Shown: piece after piece, positions 15,419 through 22,976 of the stretch
Position numbering within the stretch: the first letter of the stretch is position 1
How the letters are laid out: each line of letters begins with the position of its first letter
Source of the DNA: Coriobacteriia bacterium
GTDB lineage: Bacteria > Actinomycetota > Coriobacteriia > Coriobacteriales > UMGS124
Length of the DNA stretch: 25,935 nucleotides
Assembly (NCBI GenBank): GCA_018368455.1
Contig: JAGZEG010000024.1
Location: forward strand, 1-25,935
Reading direction: 5' to 3'
Program-made: the position numbers and the translations under genes
Notes under the pieces: generated by a model
What the model saw: the letters and a program-made list of their open reading frames with translations, nothing else
What the model was told of the DNA's origin: nothing
The model's database searches: none

Positions 15419-15452
15419 GTATGGTGTGATATACATGTTCATGATACCATAC
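15419..15452. promoter_or_regulatory. Long palindrome upstream of the PBP2/GTPase-ABC promoter
   Basis: GTATGGT (15419-15425) and ACCATAC (15446-15452) are perfect arms, extended inward to 10 matches of 12 each side. The centre lies about 70 bases upstream of the predicted start, where LysR-type activators usually bind. The LysR protein at 10137-11045 is the nearest candidate. Confidence 0.5.
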
Positions 15453-15525
15453 GCCGGAATCGGTGGGAAAGCGGCCAGAGTGTTCCTATGCTATTGGCGC
15501 ATAAGGTGCTACTCCCCGTAAAGGT

Positions 15526-17130
15526 TCAGCTGCATTTCTCGTCGCGCGTGTCGCCCGTCGGGACGTGCGCGGCTAGAAGCTGCAGCTCGTCACGGCTGTG
15601 GACGCCCGCCTTCTCGTAGACGTGGCGCACGTGCGTCTTCGTTGTGCTCGTCGCCATGCCCAGGCGCTTCGAGATGTAGCTGGCGCTGCGGCTCTCGCAC
15701 AGCAGCGCCGCCACCTGCGCCTCGCGCGGCGAGAGTCCCAGGCGCTGCTCGAGGTCCGTCTCCTGGGGTGTGAGCGTGGGCCCGCCCGACGCGCGCTCGG
15801 TGGTGGCGTCACTGTCCCCGAATGCCTTTGCGGCGCCGCTCTGCACAGGGAGCCACGGCGCCCGCGCGCTCGTCTCGCGCGCCTCCACAGTCCCCGCCGT
15901 GCCGGACATCCCGCGCTCCGCTGCCTCGCTGGGGTGGATGACGGGCTCCAGTCGCCACACGGCATCGGTGAGCACGATGACGCCGACGAGCGTGAAGAGC
16001 CGGTCGTTGCCCGTTGCGCCGACCGCGTCGAGGCTGAGCTGCCCCAGCGCCATGCCCGCGCCCGCCGTGAGCACGATGAACATGAGGCGCAGTGCTATCT
16101 CGCGGGGGTTTGTCATGCGGATGTCCGGCCAGCCGAAGCGATGCTGCAGGTACAGCCAGATGGCAAGCGAGCCGCACCCGGCGATGAAGAACGCGAACGC
16201 GTTGCCATGGCCCGCTAGGGCGTCATAGCACAGCGAGAACGCGACGAGCGGCATGGCGATGATGCGCAGCAGGTCGATGCGGCCGGGCGTGAGCACGAGG
16301 CAGGCGATGAGCGCGAGTGCGAGCAGCCCCGCGCCCTGCTCGACGCGCGCGCCGCCGAAGCCCAAGGCGGAGAACCCCGCGCCGAACGAGGCGACGAGCA
16401 GCCCCGTCACGACGCTGCGCCTCACCGACGGGCGCTCGCCCCAGAGCGGCGTGGCGTCATCGCAGGCAAGCCAGCTCCTCACTCTCTGCGTGACGCCCAC
16501 AAACTCACGCGCCTGGTCCTGCGGGGCAGCGTTGCCTGCAACTGCGGCATCGTCCCTTGCCGCTATGTGGGTCGGAACCTGCGTCCGCAGCATCATGGTG
16601 AGCGGGACGCATGTCGCCACGGGGAACAGGTAGCTCACGACGCCGCCGTGCGGCACGACGGAAAACAGCGAGTACAGCGCAAACGCGGTGGCAAACGCGC
16701 AGGCGAGCTTGGCAACCTCGCAGGTCAGGCTGTCCGTCTGGCCCACCCACAGCCACAGGACGAGTAGCAGTGCGGTCGCGCACCCCGCCAGCAGCGACCC
16801 GGCAACCAGTACGGGCGCGGAGCCCGTTTTCTCGGCATAGAGCAGCACGAACCACGACACCTCGAGCGCGACGCCGCCGATCCAGCACGCGCTGACCGAT
16901 GAGGCGCGATCCCAGCGACGTGCCGGGATGTAGCAGGCAAGGCCGAGAATGGCGCCCGCCATGCAGGCAAGATAGAAAAGGGAAGGCTCGACGATAGGCG
17001 ACGCGTACGGTGCGTGCGCGATGAGCATGAGGATGGCAAGGAAGAGGGGAGAGGCGGGCAGGGCCCAGCGTACGGCAGCCTCCAGCGCACTTCCCAACGT
17101 CGCCTGACGCTCCACAGCCTCTGCGCTCAT
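15526..17130 (-). CDS. LuxR family regulator with polytopic membrane N-terminus
   Basis: 534 aa. Residues from about 20 to 400 hold roughly ten to twelve hydrophobic membrane segments, for example ALPASPLFLAILMLIA and LFTLVGVIVLTDAVW. A Ser/Ala/Pro/Glu-rich linker (about 400-465) follows. The C-terminal GerE-type helix-turn-helix spans residues 466-520: LSPREAQVAALL, then YISKRLGMATSTTKTHVRHVYEKAGVHSRDEL. There is no response-regulator receiver domain, so the membrane part probably senses the signal directly. This architecture is common in Eggerthellaceae next to the flavin or molybdenum reductases it controls. It is divergent from the FAD/FMN reductase at 17440, its most likely target. ATG 17130 follows GGGGG about 7 bases upstream. 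No clear terminator was found after its stop. Confidence 0.92.
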   Translation of the reverse strand: MSAEAVERQATLGSALEAAVRWALPASPLFLAILMLIAHAPYASPIVEPSLFYLACMAGAILGLACYIPARRWDRASSVSACWIGGVALEVSWFVLLYAEKTGSAPVLVAGSLLAGCATALLLVLWLWVGQTDSLTCEVAKLACAFATAFALYSLFSVVPHGGVVSYLFPVATCVPLTMMLRTQVPTHIAARDDAAVAGNAAPQDQAREFVGVTQRVRSWLACDDATPLWGERPSVRRSVVTGLLVASFGAGFSALGFGGARVEQGAGLLALALIACLVLTPGRIDLLRIIAMPLVAFSLCYDALAGHGNAFAFFIAGCGSLAIWLYLQHRFGWPDIRMTNPREIALRLMFIVLTAGAGMALGQLSLDAVGATGNDRLFTLVGVIVLTDAVWRLEPVIHPSEAAERGMSGTAGTVEARETSARAPWLPVQSGAAKAFGDSDATTERASGGPTLTPQETDLEQRLGLSPREAQVAALLCESRSASYISKRLGMATSTTKTHVRHVYEKAGVHSRDELQLLAAHVPTGDTRDEKCS

Positions 17131-17173
17131 CGCATGCCCCCGTACCTGTGCGACGACAAATATAGACTCCCAT

Positions 17174-17217
17174 CATACATCCTCCACACTAAAGGCGCTG
17201 CGTTTAGTAGGTGTATG
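17174..17217. promoter_or_regulatory. Nested inverted repeat in the luxR/flavoprotein divergent region
   Basis: CATACA (17174-17179) pairs with TGTATG (17212-17217), enclosing ACTAAA (17188-17193) with TTTAGT (17203-17208). It starts 44 bases upstream of the luxR start codon and could be the LuxR-type protein's own operator. Confidence 0.4.
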
Positions 17218-17392
17218 GCGCGCAATCATCCCTCATCCTCCTCCCGAAAGGAGGAGGTGGCAGCGCGCAACCCTCAGCATCAGCCGTGGTCAAGGTCGAT
17301 GGTGGCGCCGGTGTTTGCCTGATACAACGGTGCCAGGTGCGGGGGCGTTGGCCTGGGGGAACGGCTGATGGCTCTCGCAGGCAACTCGATAA

Positions 17393-17422
17393 GCGCGCCC
17401 CACACACAAGGGGAGGGCGCGC
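17393..17422 (+). promoter_or_regulatory. Leader hairpin just before the flavoprotein ribosome site
   Basis: GCGCGCCC (17393-17400) and GGGCGCGC (17415-17422) are perfect 8-bp arms around a 14-base loop. The Shine-Dalgarno AAAGGGG starts only a few bases later, so the stem could affect translation or mRNA stability. Confidence 0.5.
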
Positions 17423-17439
17423 ACGGAAAGGGGTTTCCT

Positions 17440-19437
17440 ATGAGTGTCATGAACGAAGCCAGCGTGTCGCGCCGCAACCTCGTGAAGGGTGCCGCCCTCG
17501 GTGCCGCGGCCCTGGGTGCCGCAACGCTCGCAAGCGGACCGGGCGCTGCCCACGCCGCCGAGGGCGAGTACAAGGACGCGAGCACGTGGGTTAAGTCTTC
17601 CCAGAACGTCACGTGGGACGAGGAGCACGACATCGTCATCGTCGGCTACGGCATGGCCGGCACGACGGCGTACGTCGAGGCTGTCGAGATCGACCCGAAC
17701 GTCGACGTCGTCATTTATGACAAGTCCGACGAGCAGAATGCCGGTGGCCAGGCCGTTGCGTCGGGCCAGTGCGTCATTTTCCCGCAGCCCGAGGACATCG
17801 AGACGTTCCGCACGTACATGCGCGCCATGAACAAGCCCAATGACGTCCCCGAAGAGGACTTCATGTGGCTGACGAACGAGTTCTCCACCGACATCGAGTG
17901 GATTCAGGCCGCGCTCGAGCCCGCCGGCTACGAGGTTGGTTACTCCGGCGGCGGCGCCCTGCGCTACGGCACGCTGCTCGTCGAGTTCCCCGATCTCGAG
18001 GGCGCTGACTTCGTCGGTGCCACCGGCCACTTCCGCGCGAAGGACGGCGGCGTGCCCTTCGAGAACGGCGGCTGCTGGAACGGCATGTCCAAGGCGGCTG
18101 AGGTGCGCGGCGCAAAGCCGAACTACGAGCACACGGTCACGTGCCTCGTTCAGGACTCCATCACGAAGCGCGTCGACGGCGTCGGCGTCCAGAAGCCTGA
18201 CGGCTCCACGATCTACGTCAAGGCGAACAAGGGCGTCCTGCTCGCCACGGGCGGCTACGAGGGCGACCCCCAGATGTATCGCGACTTCAACGGCGGAGAC
18301 ATGATCTACAACGCCGGCAGCCCCTACGTCACCGGCGACGGCGTCAAGATGCAGATGGCCATCGGCGCCAAGATGTGGCACATGGACAACCACACGATGA
18401 GCTGTGGCATGTTCCACGGCATCAAGGTGCCCGACTTCGACACGTGCTTCATCCGCCAGTTCTACATGGCGCAGGGCAGCTGGATGGAGACGGCCGCCGA
18501 CGGCACGCGTTACTACGACGAGACCCGCTCCTACCAGCGTCAGCACATGAAGTTCTACGAGCACGGCCAGTATGTCGACGTGCCGATCGGCCGCTCGCAG
18601 CCCGTCCACATCATCTTTGACGACGCGTGCTGCAAGGCCCAGCCCATGGTCAACGACTGGATCGGCTGGCCCGTCAGCTGCCGCAACCCCTACGAGTGGT
18701 CGGCCGACAACTCCGTCGAGATCGAGAAGGGCTGGATCACGAAGGCAGACACGATCGAGGAACTCGCCGAGAAGATCGGCAAGGATCCTGCGGCCCTGAA
18801 GGCGTCTGTCGACCGCTTCAACGAGATGGTCGATGGCGGCGAGGACCTCGACTTCGGCCGCGATATCACGACGATGGCCAAGATCGAGACGCCGCCGTTC
18901 TACGCCATCGAGGAGTTCCCCGCCATGCCTGCGTGCTCCGGTGGTGCCCGCCGCAACATCAAGGGCCAGGTGCTCAACTGGGACGAGCAGCCCATCGAGA
19001 ACCTGTACTCCGCTGGCGAGATCGGCTCGCTCGTGTCGAACCTGTACCAGAACGGCACGTACCTGCACGAGGCCATCTGCTCCGCCCGCGCCGCCATCGA
19101 CACGATGCTCGGTGGCCGCGCCGACATCAAGCCGACCGAGGGTGCCGGCGTGAGCGAGCCGTGGGCCGAGGCCGAGGACGGCGAGTACCGCGTCGAGGCG
19201 AAGGGCCTCGAGGATCCGTACGAGCTCGTCCTCACGATCAAGGACGGGCAGCTCGCCAGCATCGAGCTGGGCGAGGGCGCGGACAACATGTTCATGTCCC
19301 CCGAGCAGTTCGAGGAGCTCACCGGCAACATCGTCGACAACCAGACCATCAGCGTCGACACGATCGCCGGTGCTACGATCGACTCCCAGGCCATCGTCGG
19401 CGCCCTCATGACGGCGTTCGGCAAGAAGACGTCCTAG
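17440..19437 (+). CDS. Tat-exported FAD reductase with C-terminal covalent-FMN domain
   Basis: 665 aa from ATG 17440, 8 bases after AAAGGGG. The Tat signal is SRRNLVKG (10-17), with a likely cut near AHA-AEG. The FAD motif IVIVGYGMAG covers residues 65-74. The C-terminal domain is FMN_bind-like and ends in SVDTIAGATIDSQAI (638-652), which fits the ApbE flavinylation site with T646 as acceptor. In many relatives this domain is N-terminal, so the order here is reversed. The substrate pocket lacks the fumarate-reductase histidine and the NRLGG arginine (it reads ACSGGARR and YLHEAICSARAA), so the acceptor is some other small molecule. Electrons probably come from a membrane donor via the bound FMN. 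The divergent LuxR protein is the likely regulator, and a strong terminator follows. Confidence 0.88.
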   Translation: MSVMNEASVSRRNLVKGAALGAAALGAATLASGPGAAHAAEGEYKDASTWVKSSQNVTWDEEHDIVIVGYGMAGTTAYVEAVEIDPNVDVVIYDKSDEQNAGGQAVASGQCVIFPQPEDIETFRTYMRAMNKPNDVPEEDFMWLTNEFSTDIEWIQAALEPAGYEVGYSGGGALRYGTLLVEFPDLEGADFVGATGHFRAKDGGVPFENGGCWNGMSKAAEVRGAKPNYEHTVTCLVQDSITKRVDGVGVQKPDGSTIYVKANKGVLLATGGYEGDPQMYRDFNGGDMIYNAGSPYVTGDGVKMQMAIGAKMWHMDNHTMSCGMFHGIKVPDFDTCFIRQFYMAQGSWMETAADGTRYYDETRSYQRQHMKFYEHGQYVDVPIGRSQPVHIIFDDACCKAQPMVNDWIGWPVSCRNPYEWSADNSVEIEKGWITKADTIEELAEKIGKDPAALKASVDRFNEMVDGGEDLDFGRDITTMAKIETPPFYAIEEFPAMPACSGGARRNIKGQVLNWDEQPIENLYSAGEIGSLVSNLYQNGTYLHEAICSARAAIDTMLGGRADIKPTEGAGVSEPWAEAEDGEYRVEAKGLEDPYELVLTIKDGQLASIELGEGADNMFMSPEQFEELTGNIVDNQTISVDTIAGATIDSQAIVGALMTAFGKKTS

Positions 19438-19486
19438 GAGCTGCGAGGCGTCGAGTTCTGACGCGCACCCATACGTCTTGACGCGG

Positions 19487-19520
19487 GCCCGCCATCCCTC
19501 GGGGTGGCGGGCTTTTTCTT
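19487..19520 (+). terminator. Terminator of the FAD/FMN reductase gene
   Basis: GCCCGCCA (19487-19494) pairs with TGGCGGGC (19505-19512), with further CC/GG pairs inside the loop. TTTTTCTTT follows. It starts 50 bases after the stop codon. Confidence 0.93.
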
Positions 19521-19534
19521 TGCCACGGTCTGTC

Positions 19535-19595
19535 GCGGGAGTGCTCCCGCACGGGATGTTTGGGGAGCGTGGGCGCCGAGGTACCCGCGCTCCCC
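19535..19595. promoter_or_regulatory. Two strong inverted repeats upstream of the M18 peptidase gene
   Basis: GCGGGAG-tg-CTCCCGC (19535-19550) is a perfect palindrome. GGGGAGCGTGGG (19562-19573) pairs with CCCGCGCTCCCC (19584-19595) over 12 bp with one G-T. Neither is followed by a T-run. A TAGAAT -10-like hexamer lies at 19605-19610. They may be operator sites. Confidence 0.4.
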
Positions 19596-19654
19596 GTCGG
19601 CGGCTAGAATGCGATGCCATGGAAGCGACACCCATTCGATGACAGGGAGTGTGT

Positions 19655-21091
19655 ATGGAGAGGCCGAACGCCTGGAAGTCCTACACCGACGAGCAGATCG
19701 CCGAGCTCGAGAGCCTCTGCGGTGACTACGCGACGTACATCAGCGACTGCAAGACGGAGCGCGAGTGCACGTCCCGCGCGCTGGAGCTCGCTTGCGCCGC
19801 CGGCTATGAGAGTCTCGACGAGCGCATCGCCGCGGGCACGCCGCTCAAGGCGGGCGACAAGTTGTGGGCGTGCTGTGCCGGCAAGACCGTCATGCTTGTG
19901 CACGTGGGTAAGCGCCCGCTGAGCGAGGGTCTCAACATCGTGGGCTCGCACATCGACTCGCCGCGCCTCGACATCAAGCAGAACCCCGCGTACGAGAGCG
20001 CCGATATGGCCTATCTCGACACGCACTACTACGGCGGCGTCAAGAAGTACCAGTGGGTGACGCTGCCGCTGGCCCTGCACGGCGTCGTGGCGCTCAAGAG
20101 CGGCGAGGTCAAGACCGTCGTCATCGGCGAAGACGCTGCCGACCCGGTGTTCTGCGTCACCGACCTGCTCGTGCACCTCTCGGGCGACCAGCTGAAGAAG
20201 ACGGGCCGCGAGGTCATCGAGGGCGAGGACCTCGACCTGCTCGTCGGAGGCCGCCCCGTCGTGCTGAAGAAGGCCGACACCGCTCCTGAAGACTCCTCCG
20301 CCCCGAAGGACAAGGACGCCGAGAAGGAGCCCGTCAAGGCCATGCTGCTCAGCATGCTCCAGGAGCGCCTCAGCATCGACGAGGAAGACCTGCTCTCGGC
20401 CGAGCTCGAGGTCGTGCCGGCCGGCGCCGCCCGTGACCTGGGCTTTGATCGCTCCATGATCATCGGCTACGGCCACGACGACCGCAGCTGCGCCTACACG
20501 AGCCTCGCTGCCCAGCTCGCCATCGCGTCTGACGTCCCCGAGCGCACGGCCGTGTGCCTGCTCGTCGACAAGGAGGAGATCGGCTCGCGCGGTGCCACGA
20601 GCATGTCGAGCCGCTTCTTCGAGAACGTCATGGCCGAGCTGCTGAACCTTGCCGGCGAGACCGGCGATCTGCCGCTGCGCCGCTGCCTCACCGCGTCGCG
20701 CATGCTGTCGAGCGACGTGTCCGCCGGCTTCGACCCGCTGTACGCCTCCGCGTTCGAGACGCGCAACTCCGCCTACCTCGGCCGCGGCCTCACGTTCAAC
20801 AAGTTCACCGGCAGCGGTGGCAAGAGCGGCTCCAACGACGCCAACGCCGAGTACGTCGCGTTCGTGCGCCGCGTCATGGACGAGGCCCACGTGGCGTGGC
20901 AGACGGCCGAGCTCGGCCGCATCGACGTGGGCGGCGGCGGCACGATCGCCTACATCCTGGCCAACTACGGCATGGACGTCATCGACTGCGGCATTCCCGT
21001 GCTGTCGATGCATGCCCCGTGGGAGGTCGTCAACAAGGCTGACGTTTACGAGGCGTATCGCGGCTACCGGGCGTTCCTCGCCACGGCGTAG
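19655..21091 (+). CDS. M18 family aminopeptidase (aspartyl aminopeptidase-like)
   Basis: A cytoplasmic di-zinc aminopeptidase that removes N-terminal residues, often acidic ones, from peptides. 478 aa from ATG 19655, with AGGGAG 6 bases upstream; GTG 19649 would add two residues and is less likely. Family motifs in order are GSHIDSPRLD (zinc His and bridging Asp), FDRSMIIGYGHDDRSC, VDKEEIGSRGA (catalytic Glu and zinc Glu), and the late LSMHAPWEVVN (last zinc His). A charged insertion rich in Lys, Glu and Asp (APKDKDAEKEP) sits mid-protein. No signal peptide. It is 52 bases upstream of hisS on the same strand with no terminator between, so the two are probably co-transcribed. Confidence 0.93.
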   Translation: MERPNAWKSYTDEQIAELESLCGDYATYISDCKTERECTSRALELACAAGYESLDERIAAGTPLKAGDKLWACCAGKTVMLVHVGKRPLSEGLNIVGSHIDSPRLDIKQNPAYESADMAYLDTHYYGGVKKYQWVTLPLALHGVVALKSGEVKTVVIGEDAADPVFCVTDLLVHLSGDQLKKTGREVIEGEDLDLLVGGRPVVLKKADTAPEDSSAPKDKDAEKEPVKAMLLSMLQERLSIDEEDLLSAELEVVPAGAARDLGFDRSMIIGYGHDDRSCAYTSLAAQLAIASDVPERTAVCLLVDKEEIGSRGATSMSSRFFENVMAELLNLAGETGDLPLRRCLTASRMLSSDVSAGFDPLYASAFETRNSAYLGRGLTFNKFTGSGGKSGSNDANAEYVAFVRRVMDEAHVAWQTAELGRIDVGGGGTIAYILANYGMDVIDCGIPVLSMHAPWEVVNKADVYEAYRGYRAFLATA

Positions 21092-21143
21092 GTCGCGCTC
21101 GCGCTGCCCGTTTTGCACTCGCACCCCAGAAGGAGAAAGACCC

Positions 21144-22625
21144 GTGGCATCCACGATCAACAAGCCCAAGGGCACGGAGGACCTCATCGGTGCCGACGCC
21201 CTGACCTGGAGTTATCTGCGCGACGTGGCCGAGCAGGTGTTCACGCCCTACGGCTACGCGCCCATCGAGGTTCCGATGTTCGAGCAGGCCGACGTGTTCG
21301 TGCATGGCCTGGGCACGTCGACGGACGTCGTGCGCAAGGAGATGTTCTCCGTGCTGTCGCCCGACGGCTATGCCAAGGTGTCCGAGGGCCGCGCCCCCGA
21401 GCTCAAGGCCGACCAGCGCCTCGCGCTGCGTCCTGAGGGTACGGCAGGCACGGTGCGCGCCGCCATCGAGCACAACCTCGTGCCGCAGGGCGCCGCCCCG
21501 GCCAAGCTGTGGTACGCCGGCTCCATGTTCCGCGCCGAGCGCCCGCAGAAGGGCCGCTTGCGCGAGTTCCACCAGATCGGCGTCGAGTGCCTCGGGGCGA
21601 CGGATCCCGCCGCTGACGCCGAGATGATCGTCATGTTCATGCGCTACGTCGAGGCGTTGGGCATCGATCCCTCGACGGTGCGCCTGCTCATCAACTCGAT
21701 GGGCGACGACGCCTGCCGCCCCGCCTACCGCGACTCCGTGAGCGCCTACATCCGCGCACATGAGGACGAGCTGTGCGAGGAGTGCCGCCGTCGCGCCGAC
21801 ACGAACCCGCTGCGCGCCTTCGACTGCAAGAACGAGCACTGCCACGAGGTCATGGAGGGCGCGCCCAAGATCTCCGACGCGCTGTGTCCCGACTGTCGCG
21901 CGCACTACGACGCCGTCAAGCGCTACCTCGATGCCCAGCACATCGCCTACGAGGAGGACCCCCGCCTCGTACGCGGCCTGGACTACTACACGCGCACGGT
22001 TTTCGAGGTGCAGGTCACCGACGGCATGGGCTCCCAGAACGCCATCGGTGGCGGTGGGCGCTACGACAAGCTGTTCGAGACGGCGGGCGGCCGCCCAACG
22101 GCGGGCCTTGGCTTTGCCGCGGGTTTCGAGCGCCTGCTCCTCGCGATGCGTGCCTGCGGCGCGCCGCTGCCCGAGCCCGTGCATCCCGACGTGTACGTCG
22201 CGCTGGCTGACACAACGGACGCTGGTGCCGCCGCCGCGTTCGCGCTGACGCAGGAGCTGCGCGACTGCGGCCTCATCGTCGAGGCCGACCGTCAGGGCCG
22301 CTCGCTCAAGAGCCAGTTCAAGCAGGCCGACAAGTACGAGGCGCGTATGGCTGTCGTGCTCGGCCCCGACGAGCTGGCTGCCGGCAGCGCCAAGCTGCGC
22401 GACATGCAGACGCACGACGAGCGCATTGTGCCGCTGGCCGACGTTGCGGCCGAGCTGGCCGCCTCGCTCGGCTACGAGTTCGAGGACGGCTGCGGGTGTG
22501 GCTGCGGCGATGCCGCCTGCGGCTGCGGCGACGACCACGAGTGCTCGTGCGCCAACGGCGGCGAGCCCTGCGGCGACCCGAACTGCGCCTGCGGTCACGG
22601 TGCCGAGGCGAGTGAGAAGCGCTAA
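21144..22625 (+). CDS. hisS: Histidyl-tRNA synthetase with Cys-rich C-terminal tail
   Basis: Attaches histidine to tRNA-His. GTG 21144 follows AGAAGGAG by about 9 bases and gives the usual N-terminus, KPKGTEDL. Class II motifs are visible: LRPEGTAGTVRA, then the motif 2 strand LREFHQIGVECLG; the HisA histidine-binding motif VRGLDYYTRTVFEV; and a Gly-rich GGGGRYDKL with motif 3 LGFAAGFERLLLA. An anticodon-binding domain follows (VYVALADTTDAG onward). At 493 aa it exceeds the usual 420-430. The last 46 residues (448-493) form an extension with ten cysteines, C450 to C483, mostly spaced C-x-C, plus two His, rich in Gly and Asp. This looks like a metal-binding tail added after the normal end. The core enzyme looks intact. 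Confidence 0.95.
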   Translation: MASTINKPKGTEDLIGADALTWSYLRDVAEQVFTPYGYAPIEVPMFEQADVFVHGLGTSTDVVRKEMFSVLSPDGYAKVSEGRAPELKADQRLALRPEGTAGTVRAAIEHNLVPQGAAPAKLWYAGSMFRAERPQKGRLREFHQIGVECLGATDPAADAEMIVMFMRYVEALGIDPSTVRLLINSMGDDACRPAYRDSVSAYIRAHEDELCEECRRRADTNPLRAFDCKNEHCHEVMEGAPKISDALCPDCRAHYDAVKRYLDAQHIAYEEDPRLVRGLDYYTRTVFEVQVTDGMGSQNAIGGGGRYDKLFETAGGRPTAGLGFAAGFERLLLAMRACGAPLPEPVHPDVYVALADTTDAGAAAAFALTQELRDCGLIVEADRQGRSLKSQFKQADKYEARMAVVLGPDELAAGSAKLRDMQTHDERIVPLADVAAELAASLGYEFEDGCGCGCGDAACGCGDDHECSCANGGEPCGDPNCACGHGAEASEKR

Positions 22626-22657
22626 AGATCACAGGACGCATATCCGACGCTAAAACC

Positions 22658-22693
22658 GGCGGCCGGCACCTCCAGAAGGGGGTGCCGGCCGCC
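22658..22693 (+). terminator. Strong hairpin after hisS
   Basis: GGCGGCCGGCACC (22658-22670) and GGTGCCGGCCGCC (22681-22693) are perfect 13-bp arms with a 10-base loop. The plus side lacks a T-run (GTCGTAAT follows), while the minus side has GGTTTTAG. It probably stops or protects hisS transcripts. Confidence 0.6.
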
Positions 22694-22868
22694 GTCGTAA
22701 TCCGACTCTGTCGGGAAAACCTGCCGAACGGGACAGGAATCGCTCTCATGTATGCCCCACGCGGACCCGCTTCCGTGTCGCAGACCCTGAGCAAATCCTG
22801 ACCTGCGGTTTTCTCCCGCCTCTCCGCTCGAAGGCGGAACCGACGCATACACGGCTTCGCTTTCTGTC

Positions 22869-22946
22869 CAAAAAAAGGCCGCCTCCCTGCACACGCGAGC
22901 CGACGCGCCTTGTTTGCGCGCGCTCGCGTGATACAGAAAGGCGGCC
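22869..22946 (-). terminator. Terminator of the minus-strand peptide-binding gene
   Basis: GGCCGCCT (22877-22884) pairs with AGGCGGCC (22939-22946), and an inner CACGCGAG with CTCGCGTG extends the stem. On the minus strand the arm is followed by seven T residues. It begins about 30 bases past the stop codon. Confidence 0.9.
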
Positions 22947-22976
22947 AAATGCGCGAAATAAAGCCTCGCGTCTCGC

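Larger units (their letters stand above)
17131..17439. other. Divergent intergenic region with several hairpins
   Basis: The 309 bases hold the nested repeat at 17174-17217; a perfect hairpin CCTCCTCC-cgaaa-GGAGGAGG at 17237-17257 flanked by GCGCGC on both sides; and the leader hairpin at 17393-17422. No consensus promoter was found for the flavoprotein gene, in keeping with activator control. No coding sequence is supported. Confidence 0.5.
22626..22976. other. Intergenic region between convergent hisS and the peptide-binding gene
   Basis: The 351 bases hold the hisS hairpin (22658-22693), a bulged stem CGGTT-ttctc-CCGCCT with AGGCGG-AACCG (22806-22842), and the large minus-strand terminator (22869-22946). 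No gene is supported between them. Confidence 0.55.

Noticed and set aside
17290..19635. Long minus-strand open frame opposite the FAD/FMN reductase
   Set aside because: It has no ribosome site or motif and mirrors the codon pattern of the plus-strand flavoprotein, which has all expected motifs.
21030..22598. Long minus-strand frame opposite hisS
   Set aside because: Ala/Val/Leu/Arg-rich shadow of hisS codons with no recognisable domain.
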